Below are positions 1 to 6,937 of a stretch of DNA of 33,570 bases, in pieces. The notes under the pieces were generated by a model. The model had not been told where the DNA came from. It was given only the letters and a program-made list of their open reading frames with translations, and searched no databases. The position numbers and the translations under genes are program-made. This DNA comes from Streptomyces regalis. Its GTDB lineage: Bacteria; Actinomycetota; Actinomycetes; Streptomycetales; Streptomycetaceae. Every line of letters starts with the position of its first letter. Position 1 is the stretch's first letter. Location: positions 1 to 33,570 of the forward strand of contig NZ_LLZG01000005.1 of NCBI RefSeq assembly GCF_001509475.1. Direction: 5' to 3'.

Positions 1-57
1 GGGGGGGGGGGGGGGGGGGGGGGGGGGGTGTGGGGGGGGGGGGCGGGGGGCCCCGCC
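1..57. repeat. Poly-G low-complexity window edge
   Basis: The first 28 bases are all G. They are followed by TGT, another G run and then a GGGGGGCCCCGCCCC stretch. No comparable homopolymer occurs elsewhere in the window. It may be a sequencing or assembly artefact at a contig end, such as no-signal G calls, or it could encode a proline run on the minus strand in the truncated gene that starts at 139. I cannot separate these from the sequence, though an artefact is more likely. Confidence 0.7.
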
Positions 58-139
58 CCGTCTCGTCCGCGTCGTCCGCGACGGGGGGCGGAACGGCCGC
101 TTCCCGGCCTTCCAGTGTCGTCACGGTGGTGTCACCCAT
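1..139 (-). CDS. Truncated unknown protein, N-terminal end only
   Basis: A minus-strand frame opens with ATG at 139 and reads MGDTTVTTLEGREAAVPPPV, then an acidic stretch and a run of prolines encoded by the poly-G edge. The first 30 codons have GC-rich third positions and a natural composition, so this looks like the start of a real gene cut by the window edge. It points the same way as malR, whose stop codon is 143 bases upstream. Nothing in about 30 reliable residues identifies a family, and no strong ribosome binding site is visible. The proline run may be artificial. Confidence 0.4.
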   Translation of the reverse strand, partial: MGDTTVTTLEGREAAVPPPVADDADETGRGPPPPPPTPPPPPPPPP

Positions 140-220
140 AGGCACAGAGTCTGCCAGAAAAGACCTACCCGACCGATCATCCTCCGGTTGGGTTCAGGAT
201 GCACGTTCTACGGCGGGCGT

Positions 221-233
221 AGAGCGTCGCTCT
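221..233. terminator. Short inverted repeat after malR
   Basis: AGAGCG and CGCTCT flank one base, inside a longer imperfect GGC...GCC pairing. It lies about 50 bases past the malR stop on the minus strand. It could be a weak terminator, but the loop is too short as drawn and there is no U tract. Confidence 0.25.
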
Positions 234-281
234 CCTGCCAATGCAGGGGTGGATGCGGGGATTCTCCGCCTTACGGACGAT

Positions 282-1409
282 TTAGGGATGGTTTCTGTTC
301 CCTGGTGCCGAAGCCGTCGAACCGCGCACCACCAGCTCCGGCATGAACACGAACTCGCTGTGGGGCGCCGGAGTCCCGCCGATCTCTTCGAGGAGCGTGC
401 GCACCGCGGCCTGGCCCATCGCCGGGACCGGCTTGCGGACGGTGGTGAGGGGCGGGTCGGTGAAGGCGATCAGCGGGGAGTCGTCGAAGCCGACCACCGA
501 GACGTCCTTCGGGACCTCCAGGCCGCGTTGCCGGGCCGCCCGTATCGCGCCCAGCGCCATCATGTCGCTGGCGCAGACGACCGCGGTGCAGTCGCGGTCG
601 ATGAGGGATGTGGCGGCGGCCTGGCCACCCTCCAGGGTGTACAGGGAGTGCTGGATCAGTTCCGTCTCTATGACGTTCGCCGGCAGGTTGAGCTGGTCCT
701 GCATCGCGCGGACGAAGCCCTCGATCTTGCGCTGGACCGGAACGAAGCGCTTCGGGCCCAGCGCCAGACCGATGCGGGTGTGGCCCAGGGAGACCAGGTG
801 GGTGACCGACAGGCTCATCGCGGCGCGGTCGTCGGGGGAGATGAAGGGTGCCTGGACCTTGGGGGAGAAGCCGTCGACCAGGACGAAAGGGACGCCCTGG
901 GCGCGCAGGCGCTCGTAGCGCTGCATATCGGCGGTGGTGTCCGCGTGCAGTCCGGAGACGTAGATGATGCCGGCCACGCCGCGGTCGACGAGCATTTCGG
1001 TCAGCTCGTCCTCGGTCGAGCCGCCGGGCGTCTGGGTGGCCAGCACGGGGGTGTAGCCCTGCCTGGTCAGTGCCTGGCCGATGACCTGGGCCAGCGCCGG
1101 GAATATCGGGTTCTCCAGCTCCGGGGTGATCAGGCCCACCAGGCCCTCGCTGCGTTGCCGCAACCGCACCGGGCGCTCATAGCCGAGCACGTCGAGTGCG
1201 GCCAGCACGGACTGGCGGGTGGTGGCGGCGACGCCCGGCTTGCCGTTGAGGACGCGGCTGACGGTCGCTTCGCTCACCCCCGCCTGAGCAGCGATGTCGG
1301 CAAGCCGTGTGGTCACGGCACTGGACTGTACCGGCCGCATGGCGCCTTGCACACCAATCGGACGCCTCGGGCGACCTGTTGATCGGCCCGGTCCGGGTTG
1401 CTGCGTCAT
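282..1409 (-). CDS. malR: MalR, LacI-family maltodextrin repressor
   Basis: LacI/GalR-family repressor, 375 aa with the chosen start. The N-terminal helix-turn-helix reads TTRLADIAAQAGVSEATVSR and is followed by the usual hinge with VLNGKPGV and LGY. The rest is a periplasmic-binding-like effector domain ending in VSVVGFDDSPL and DPPLTTV, a standard LacI signature. I start at the ATG at 1409 because GAGGGAG sits just upstream; a longer frame reaches 1499, and an internal ATG at 1340 is possible but has a weaker site. The gene is divergent from malEFG and shares a 287-bp control region rich in CTTGCA half sites. In S. coelicolor and S. lividans the homologue (MalR/Reg1) represses malEFG and amylase genes and is released by maltodextrin. 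The neighbours make this assignment firm. Confidence 0.93.
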   Translation of the reverse strand: MTQQPGPGRSTGRPRRPIGVQGAMRPVQSSAVTTRLADIAAQAGVSEATVSRVLNGKPGVAATTRQSVLAALDVLGYERPVRLRQRSEGLVGLITPELENPIFPALAQVIGQALTRQGYTPVLATQTPGGSTEDELTEMLVDRGVAGIIYVSGLHADTTADMQRYERLRAQGVPFVLVDGFSPKVQAPFISPDDRAAMSLSVTHLVSLGHTRIGLALGPKRFVPVQRKIEGFVRAMQDQLNLPANVIETELIQHSLYTLEGGQAAATSLIDRDCTAVVCASDMMALGAIRAARQRGLEVPKDVSVVGFDDSPLIAFTDPPLTTVRKPVPAMGQAAVRTLLEEIGGTPAPHSEFVFMPELVVRGSTASAPGNRNHP

Positions 1410-1432
1410 CGCGCTCCCTCGTGAAAGTGATG

Positions 1433-1456
1433 GCAAGAGCTTGCAGAGTCTTGCAC
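1433..1456. promoter_or_regulatory. MalR operator candidate, malR side
   Basis: GCAAG-AG-CTTGC forms an inverted repeat (1433-1444), and CTTGCAG at 1440 is followed by CTTGCAC at 1450, a 10-base step. CTTGCAG repeats are the published type of MalR/Reg1 site in Streptomyces. It lies 24 bases upstream of the malR start, so autoregulation is likely. Another CTTGCAC lies inside malR at 1346-1352. Confidence 0.7.
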
Positions 1457-1541
1457 AACCGGCCCCATAGCGCTCCACCCGTGTAAACAAGCGTCTCACC
1501 CCGGTCGCCGACAGGTCACACCCGGATAACTTCGGAGACCT

Positions 1542-1582
1542 CTTGCACTTTTTTGCTGCAAGGTCTTTCGTAAGTCTTTCAG
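1542..1582. promoter_or_regulatory. MalR operator candidate, malE side
   Basis: CTTGCA at 1542-1547 faces TGCAAG at 1557-1562. Two degenerate copies follow: GTCTTTCG, then GTCTTTCAG ending at 1582. The cluster lies about 115 bases upstream of malE and probably overlaps its promoter, though I cannot place clear -35 and -10 hexamers. Binding by MalR would couple malEFG to maltodextrin. Confidence 0.7.
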
Positions 1583-1696
1583 CGCTGTTACGTTCACGTC
1601 GCCCGGCGGCCGCAACGGCGCAGTCGGCAAGACAGCAGGGACAGGCAGACGGGGCCGTCCCTGCATCACACGGGCTTTCACCCTCAAGGAGATCTC

Positions 1697-2965
1697 ATGC
1701 GGCGTGGCATAGCGGCCACCGCGCTGGTGGCGTCCCTCGCTCTCGCGGCGACGGCGTGCGGCGGGGACGACAGTGGCAGCGACTCGAGCGGGCCGGTCAC
1801 CATCACCTGGTGGGACACCTCCAACGCCACCAACGAGGCGCCGACGTACCAGGCCTTGGTCAAGGAGTTCGAGGCCGCCAACAAGGACGTCAAGGTCAAG
1901 TACGTCAACGTCCCCTTCGACCAGGCGCAGAACAAGTTCGACACCGCCGCCGGTTCCAAGGGCGCCCCGGACATCCTGCGCTCCGAGGTCGGCTGGACCC
2001 CCGCCTTCGCCAAGAAGGGCTTCTTCCTGCCGCTGGACGGCACCGAGGCCCTCGCCGACCAGGCCAAGTTCAAGTCCAACCTGATCGAGCAGGCCAAGTA
2101 CGAGGGCAAGACGTACGGTGTTCCGTTCACCACGGACACCCTCGCCTTTGTCTACAACAAGGACCTGTTCAAGAAGGCCGGCGTCGAGGCCCCCGAGACC
2201 TGGGACGACCTGAAGAAGGCCGCCGCCACGATCAAGGACAAGACCGGCGTCGACGGCTACTGGGGCTCCACCCAGGCCTACTACGCCCAGACGTTCCTCT
2301 ACGGCGAGGGCACCGACACCGTCGACGCCGACGCCAAGAAGATCACCGTCGCCTCGGCCGAGGCCAAGAAGGGCTACGGCACCTGGCTGAGCCTCTTCGA
2401 CGGCAAGGGCCTGCACAAGGCCGACACCACCGCCGACGCCTACGCCCACATCCAGGAGGCGTTCGTCAACGGCAAGGTCGCCGCGATCATGCAGGGCCCG
2501 TGGGAGATCACCAACTTCTACAAGGGCTCTGCGTTCAAGGACAAGGCCAACCTGGGCATCGCCACCGTCCCGGCCGGCTCCTCCGGCAAGGCGGGCGCCC
2601 CGACCGGCGGCCACAACCTCTCCGTGTACGCCGGCTCCGACGAGGCGCACCAGAAGGCCGCGCTGAAGTTCGTGAACTTCATGACCTCGGCGAAGGCCCA
2701 GGAGACCATCGCCCTGAAGAACAACACGCTGCCCACCCGCGACGACGCCTACACCGCCGAGGTCAAGGCCGACCCGGGCATCGCCGGCTACCAGGGCGTC
2801 CTCGCCGCCGCCCAGCCGCGCCCGGCGCTGCCCGAGTACAGCTCCTTCTTCCCCGTGCTGGACACCGAGCTGAACGGCATCGCCGGCGGCAAGGAGTCCC
2901 TGGACAAGGGCCTGAGCGACGCCGAGATCGCGATCGCCAAGCTGGTCCCGGACTTCAGTAAGTGA
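1697..2965 (+). CDS. malE: MalE, maltodextrin-binding lipoprotein
   Basis: Solute-binding protein of the maltose/maltodextrin ABC importer, 422 aa. The N-terminus has two arginines, a hydrophobic stretch and a lipobox with acylated Cys21 (LALAATAC), so it is anchored on the outside of the membrane. The mature part has the features of the family 1 sugar-binding fold: VTITWWDTS near the start, FEAANKDVKVKYVNVPFDQ, a GKTYGVPFTTDTLAFVYNKD strand and the MQGPWEITNF region. AAGGAG at 1686-1691 sets the start. It is first in the malEFG operon, facing malR across the shared operator region. Binding of maltose and longer maltodextrins is inferred from the family and from neighbouring starch-degrading genes. 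Confidence 0.95.
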   Translation: MRRGIAATALVASLALAATACGGDDSGSDSSGPVTITWWDTSNATNEAPTYQALVKEFEAANKDVKVKYVNVPFDQAQNKFDTAAGSKGAPDILRSEVGWTPAFAKKGFFLPLDGTEALADQAKFKSNLIEQAKYEGKTYGVPFTTDTLAFVYNKDLFKKAGVEAPETWDDLKKAAATIKDKTGVDGYWGSTQAYYAQTFLYGEGTDTVDADAKKITVASAEAKKGYGTWLSLFDGKGLHKADTTADAYAHIQEAFVNGKVAAIMQGPWEITNFYKGSAFKDKANLGIATVPAGSSGKAGAPTGGHNLSVYAGSDEAHQKAALKFVNFMTSAKAQETIALKNNTLPTRDDAYTAEVKADPGIAGYQGVLAAAQPRPALPEYSSFFPVLDTELNGIAGGKESLDKGLSDAEIAIAKLVPDFSK

Positions 2966-2972
2966 CCCCGAG

Positions 2973-3017
2973 TGGCCGCCGGATCTTCCTGCAAAGGGGG
3001 GAAAGATCCGGCGGCCA
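2973..3017 (+). terminator. malE-malF intercistronic hairpin
   Basis: A perfect 15-bp inverted repeat (2973-2987 with 3003-3017) encloses a 15-base loop and starts 8 bases after the malE stop. No T run follows. In this position it more likely stops 3' decay or partly terminates transcription, leaving malE mRNA in excess over malFG, as REP elements do between malE and malF in E. coli. Confidence 0.75.
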
Positions 3018-3072
3018 TCGGCCTGCGTGCCGTACCCCTTGATCTGCAGAGCCTGAAGAAGGTTGTCGAACC

Positions 3073-4077
3073 ATGACAGTCGCCATCGACCGCGCGACCG
3101 GCAAGGTGCGCGGTGAGCGCGGGCCGCGGCGCGGGCCGCTGAAGCGCCTCAAGAGCAGCTACCGGAAGTACTGGTACGCCTACGCGATGATCACGCCCGT
3201 GGCCATCGTGCTCGGCGTCCTCGTGCTGTACCCGCTGGCGTACGGCTTCTATCTGACCCTCACCGACGCCAACAGCCTCAACACGGCCCGCACCATCGGC
3301 GTCAACGAGATCGAGGCCACCTACAAGTTCATCGGCTTCGACAACTACGCCGACATCCTGTGGGGCCCGACCTCCTACGACCGGTTCTGGTCCCACTTCA
3401 TCTGGACGATCGTCTGGACGGCCGCCTGTGTCGCCCTGCACTACACGATCGGTCTGGGCCTGGCTCTGCTGCTCAACCAGAAGCTGCGCGGACGCACCTT
3501 CTACCGGATGGTGATGGTCCTGCCATGGGCCGTGCCCACCTTCGTCACCGTCTTCGGCTGGCGGTTCATGCTCGCCGACGGCGGCGTCATCAACGCCGGC
3601 CTCGAATGGCTCCACCTGCCGACACCGCTGTGGCTGGAGGACACCTTCTGGCAGCGGTTCGCCGCGATCATGGTCAACACCTGGGCCGGTGTGCCGTTCA
3701 TGATGCTCTCGCTGCTCGGTGGACTGCAGTCCATCGACTCCAGCCTGTACGAGGCCGCCGAGATGGACGGCGCGACCGCCTGGCAGCGCTTCAGGTACGT
3801 CACCCTGCCGGGCCTGAGGTCCGTCAGCTCCACCGTCGTACTCCTCGGCATCATCTGGACCTTCAACCAGTTCGCCATCATCTTCCTGCTGTTCGGCAAC
3901 ACCGCGCCGGACGCCCAGATCCTCGTCACCTGGGCCTACCGCCTCGGCTTCGGACAGCAACCGCGCGACTTCGCGCAGTCGGCGGCGTTCGGCATGCTGC
4001 TGCTGGCCATCCTCGTCGTCTTCACCTCCTTCTACCGCCGCTGGCTGAACCGCAATGACCAGCAGCTCGCGATCTGA
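3073..4077 (+). CDS. malF: MalF, maltodextrin ABC permease
   Basis: Inner-membrane permease subunit, 334 aa. A basic cytoplasmic N-terminus precedes a first membrane span (YAMITPVAIVLGVLVLYPLA), with further spans beyond. The cytoplasmic EAA loop that docks on the ATPase is clear: EAAEMDG starting at Glu227, followed by a leucine-proline turn (LPGL). It lies between malE and malG, with malG starting 13 bases later, so the two permeases are almost certainly co-transcribed. It is shorter than E. coli MalF because it lacks the large periplasmic P2 domain, as is usual in Gram-positive sugar permeases. No ATPase gene is present nearby; known Streptomyces use the shared ATPase MsiK. Confidence 0.93.
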   Translation: MTVAIDRATGKVRGERGPRRGPLKRLKSSYRKYWYAYAMITPVAIVLGVLVLYPLAYGFYLTLTDANSLNTARTIGVNEIEATYKFIGFDNYADILWGPTSYDRFWSHFIWTIVWTAACVALHYTIGLGLALLLNQKLRGRTFYRMVMVLPWAVPTFVTVFGWRFMLADGGVINAGLEWLHLPTPLWLEDTFWQRFAAIMVNTWAGVPFMMLSLLGGLQSIDSSLYEAAEMDGATAWQRFRYVTLPGLRSVSSTVVLLGIIWTFNQFAIIFLLFGNTAPDAQILVTWAYRLGFGQQPRDFAQSAAFGMLLLAILVVFTSFYRRWLNRNDQQLAI

Positions 4078-4090
4078 GGCAGGAGTCCCC

Positions 4091-5002
4091 ATGAGCACCA
4101 CGACTGTTTCGACACCTGCCCCGGCGGACCGGAACCCCGCGGACACCGCCCCGCCGCGCAAGGCGCGCCGCCGCGGCGAGAGCGGCCCCCTCGCCTCGCT
4201 CGCCTCCCACGGCATCCTGATCGCGGCGAGCCTGATCGCGATCTTCCCGGTCGCCTGGCTGGTCTTCCTGTCCCTCGGCCCCGACAAGGACGACTATCTG
4301 CACCCCGGCGGCATCTGGAGCAAGATGACGCTGGACAACTACTCGTTCGTCCTGCAGCACACGAACTTCTTCCACTGGGCGGCGAGTTCGCTGATCGTCT
4401 CGCTCGGCACCACCGTCGTCGGCGTGATGGTGGCCGCCACGACCGGCTACGCGGTCTCGCGCATGCGGTTCCCCGGCTACAAGAAGTTCATGTGGCTGCT
4501 GCTGCTCACGCAGATGTTCCCGATCGCCGTGCTCATCGTGCCGATGTACCAGATCCTGTCGGAGCTGCAGCTCATCGACAGCTACCTCGGCCTCATCCTC
4601 GTCTACTGCGCGACCGCCGTGCCCTACAGCGCCTGGCTGCTCAAGGGCTACTTCGACACCATCCCGTTCGAGATCGACGAGGCCGGACGCGTCGACGGAC
4701 TGACCCCCTTCGGCACCTTCGTACGGCTGATCCTGCCGCTCGCCAAGCCCGGTCTTGCGGTCGCCGCCTTCTACAACTTCATCACGGCCTTCGGCGAGGT
4801 CGCGTTCGCCTCGACGTTCATGCTGTCCGACACGAAGTACACCTTCGCCGTCGGTCTGCAGAGTTTCATCAGCGAGCACGACGCGCAGCGCAACCTCATG
4901 GCCGCCACGGCGGTGCTGGTCGCGATACCCGCCTCCGCGTTCTTCTACTTCGTGCAGAAGAACCTGGTGACCGGTCTCACCGCGGGCGGCACAAAGGGCT
5001 GA
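4091..5002 (+). CDS. malG: MalG, maltodextrin ABC permease
   Basis: Second permease subunit, 303 aa. The start at 4091 is preceded by GGCAGGAG; an in-frame ATG at 4055 lies inside malF and is unlikely. After a charged N-terminus (KARRRGES) there is a first span (HGILIAASLIAIFPVAWLVF), and further spans include MWLLLLTQMFPIAVLIVPMY. The EAA loop reads DEAGRVDG from Glu197, with LPLAKPG after it. It ends the malEFG unit; aglA follows after 193 bases that contain a hairpin and its own MalR half site. MalF and MalG together would form the channel for maltodextrin. Confidence 0.93.
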   Translation: MSTTTVSTPAPADRNPADTAPPRKARRRGESGPLASLASHGILIAASLIAIFPVAWLVFLSLGPDKDDYLHPGGIWSKMTLDNYSFVLQHTNFFHWAASSLIVSLGTTVVGVMVAATTGYAVSRMRFPGYKKFMWLLLLTQMFPIAVLIVPMYQILSELQLIDSYLGLILVYCATAVPYSAWLLKGYFDTIPFEIDEAGRVDGLTPFGTFVRLILPLAKPGLAVAAFYNFITAFGEVAFASTFMLSDTKYTFAVGLQSFISEHDAQRNLMAATAVLVAIPASAFFYFVQKNLVTGLTAGGTKG

Positions 5003-5047
5003 CGGCCCTTCGACGGAAGAGACTCCCGCGCGCTCTGTCGCGTGGGT

Positions 5048-5091
5048 GGCGGCCGCGGTGCCCATCCGACCCCGCTGTCACCGCGGCCGCC
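5048..5091 (+). terminator. Hairpin between malG and aglA
   Basis: Arms 5048-5060 and 5079-5091 are a perfect 13-bp inverted repeat (GGCGGCCGCGGTG) with an 18-base loop. There is no U tract. It can act as a partial terminator of malEFG, or as a processing site before aglA. Confidence 0.6.
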
Positions 5092-5140
5092 TCACATCCG
5101 TGCCCGGAAGAATCCCGGATTTCCGCAAAACCGCGAAAAC

Positions 5141-5147
5141 CTGCAAG
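5141..5147. promoter_or_regulatory. Single MalR-like half site before aglA
   Basis: CTGCAAG, the reverse complement of CTTGCAG, lies 49 bases before the aglA start, in an A-rich stretch (CCGCAAAACCGCGAAAACC) that stands out from the GC-rich surroundings. A second half is not obvious, so direct MalR control of aglA is uncertain. Confidence 0.35.
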
Positions 5148-5195
5148 CCGCACCATTCATCTGTGACCCGAACCCAGTTACGCATCAAGGACGCC

Positions 5196-6887
5196 ATGAG
5201 CCAGCACTCCGCAGCCCCGGCCCCGACCCCCACCTCCGCAGCGGCCGTCGCCACCGTCGCCAAGCGCCGCGACTGGTGGCGGGACGCGGTGATCTACCAG
5301 GTCTATCCGCGCAGCTTCGCCGACAGCAACGGCGACGGCATGGGCGACCTGGAAGGCGTACGCTCCCGCCTCCCGTATCTGCGCGACCTCGGCGTGGACG
5401 CCGTGTGGCTCAGCCCCTTCTACGCCTCCCCCCAGGCCGACGCCGGCTACGACGTCGCCGACTACCGGGCCGTCGACCCGATGTTCGGCAACCTGCTCGA
5501 CGCGGACGCGCTGATCCGCGACGCCCGCGAGCTGGGCCTGAGGATCATCGTCGACCTGGTGCCCAACCACTCCTCCGACCAGCACGAGTGGTTCAAGCGG
5601 GCGGTCGCGGACGGCCCCGGTTCCCCGCTCCGGGACCGCTACCACTTCCGTCCCGGCAAGGGCACCGACGGCGAACTGCCGCCCAACGACTGGGAGTCGA
5701 TCTTCGGCGGCCCGGCGTGGACGCGGGTCACCGAGCCCGACGGCACCCCCGGCGAGTGGTACCTGCACCTCTTCGCGCCCGAGCAGCCCGACTTCAACTG
5801 GGAACACCCGGCTGTCGGCGACGAGTTCCGCTCGATTCTCCGCTTCTGGCTGGACATGGGCGTCGACGGCTTCCGTATCGACGTGGCCCACGGCCTGGTG
5901 AAGGCGGAGGGGCTGCCGGACCTCGGATCCCACGAGCAGCTCAAGCTGCTGGGCAACGATGTCATGCCGTTCTTCGACCAGGACGGCGTGCACGCGATCT
6001 ACCGGCAGTGGCGCACGATCCTCGACGAGTACGCGGGCGAGCGCATTTTCGTGGCGGAGGCGTGGACCCCGACGGTCGAGCGGACGGCGAACTACGTCCG
6101 TCCCGACGAGCTGCACCAGGCCTTCAACTTCCAGTACCTGTCGACCGATTGGGAGGCCGAGGAGCTCCGCAAGGTCATCGACCGCACCCTGGAGGCGATG
6201 CGCCCCGTCGGCGCCCCCGCCACCTGGGTCCTCTCCAACCACGACGTCACCCGGCATGCGACGCGCTTCGCCAACCCGCCCGGCCTCGGCACCCAGATCC
6301 GCACGGCCGGCGACCGCGAACTGGGCCTGCGCCGAGCGCGCGCGGCGACCCTGCTGATGCTCGCGCTGCCCGGCTCGGCGTACATCTACCAGGGCGAGGA
6401 GCTCGGCCTGCCGGACGTCGTCGACCTGCCGGACGAGGTGCGCCAGGACCCGGCGTACTTCCGCGGCGCGGGCCAGGACGGATTCCGCGACGGCTGCCGG
6501 GTGCCGATCCCGTGGACGCGCACGGGATCGTCGTACGGCTTCGGCAGCGGGGGCAGCTGGCTGCCGCAGCCGGCGGCCTGGGGCGAGCTGAGCATCGAGG
6601 CCCAGACCGGCGACCCGGACTCCACCCTGGAGCTGTACCGAGCCGCGCTCGCCGTGCGCCGCGAGCAGCCCGACCTCGGCGCCGGCGACTCGGTGGAGTG
6701 GCTGAAGGCACCCGAGGGCGTTCTCGCCTTCCGGCGCGGCGAGTTCGTGTGCGTCGCGAACACCGGCGGAGAGTCGGTGACGACTTCGGCGTACGGCCGT
6801 CTGCTGCTCGCCAGCGGTGAGGTGAGCGAGACGGACGGCGAGGCGAAGCTGCCGGGCGACACCACGGTGTGGTGGACGACGGCCTGA
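5196..6887 (+). CDS. aglA: AglA, intracellular GH13 alpha-glucosidase
   Basis: Glycoside hydrolase family 13 enzyme, 563 aa, with no signal peptide, so it acts in the cytoplasm on imported maltose and maltodextrins to release glucose. It opens with WWRDAVIYQVYPRSFADSNG, typical of alpha-glucosidases and oligo-1,6-glucosidases. Conserved regions are region I DLVPNHSSDQHEWF, nucleophile Asp229 in GFRIDVAH, acid/base Glu288 in VAEAW and Asp350 in SNHDVTRH. The start at 5196 has CAAGGA just before it; an earlier in-frame ATG at 5046 would add 50 residues spanning the hairpin and is unlikely. The gene follows malG and converges with the STAND gene. The main alternative is a trehalose- or sucrose-acting GH13 relative, but the location favours maltodextrin. 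Confidence 0.93.
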   Translation: MSQHSAAPAPTPTSAAAVATVAKRRDWWRDAVIYQVYPRSFADSNGDGMGDLEGVRSRLPYLRDLGVDAVWLSPFYASPQADAGYDVADYRAVDPMFGNLLDADALIRDARELGLRIIVDLVPNHSSDQHEWFKRAVADGPGSPLRDRYHFRPGKGTDGELPPNDWESIFGGPAWTRVTEPDGTPGEWYLHLFAPEQPDFNWEHPAVGDEFRSILRFWLDMGVDGFRIDVAHGLVKAEGLPDLGSHEQLKLLGNDVMPFFDQDGVHAIYRQWRTILDEYAGERIFVAEAWTPTVERTANYVRPDELHQAFNFQYLSTDWEAEELRKVIDRTLEAMRPVGAPATWVLSNHDVTRHATRFANPPGLGTQIRTAGDRELGLRRARAATLLMLALPGSAYIYQGEELGLPDVVDLPDEVRQDPAYFRGAGQDGFRDGCRVPIPWTRTGSSYGFGSGGSWLPQPAAWGELSIEAQTGDPDSTLELYRAALAVRREQPDLGAGDSVEWLKAPEGVLAFRRGEFVCVANTGGESVTTSAYGRLLLASGEVSETDGEAKLPGDTTVWWTTA

Positions 6888-6898
6888 CCATTCGGCAG

Positions 6899-6932
6899 AG
6901 GGCCTGTCGCTCCCTGAGGAGGGGCGGGCCCT
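6899..6932. terminator. Bidirectional terminator between aglA and the STAND gene
   Basis: AGGGCC at 6899-6904 pairs with GGCCCT at 6927-6932, and CTCC-CTGA-GGAG forms the inner part, with internal mismatches. It sits in the 50-bp gap between two convergent genes and would serve both. Confidence 0.5.
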
Positions 6933-6937
6933 TGCGG

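Noticed and set aside
1410..1499. Extra 30 codons before the chosen malR start
   Set aside because: They cover the MalR operator sequence and have no ribosome binding site, whereas ATG 1409 has GAGGGAG.
1496..2650. 384-codon frame antisense to malE
   Set aside because: Composition dominated by Val, Gly and Leu with no recognisable domain; shadow of malE.
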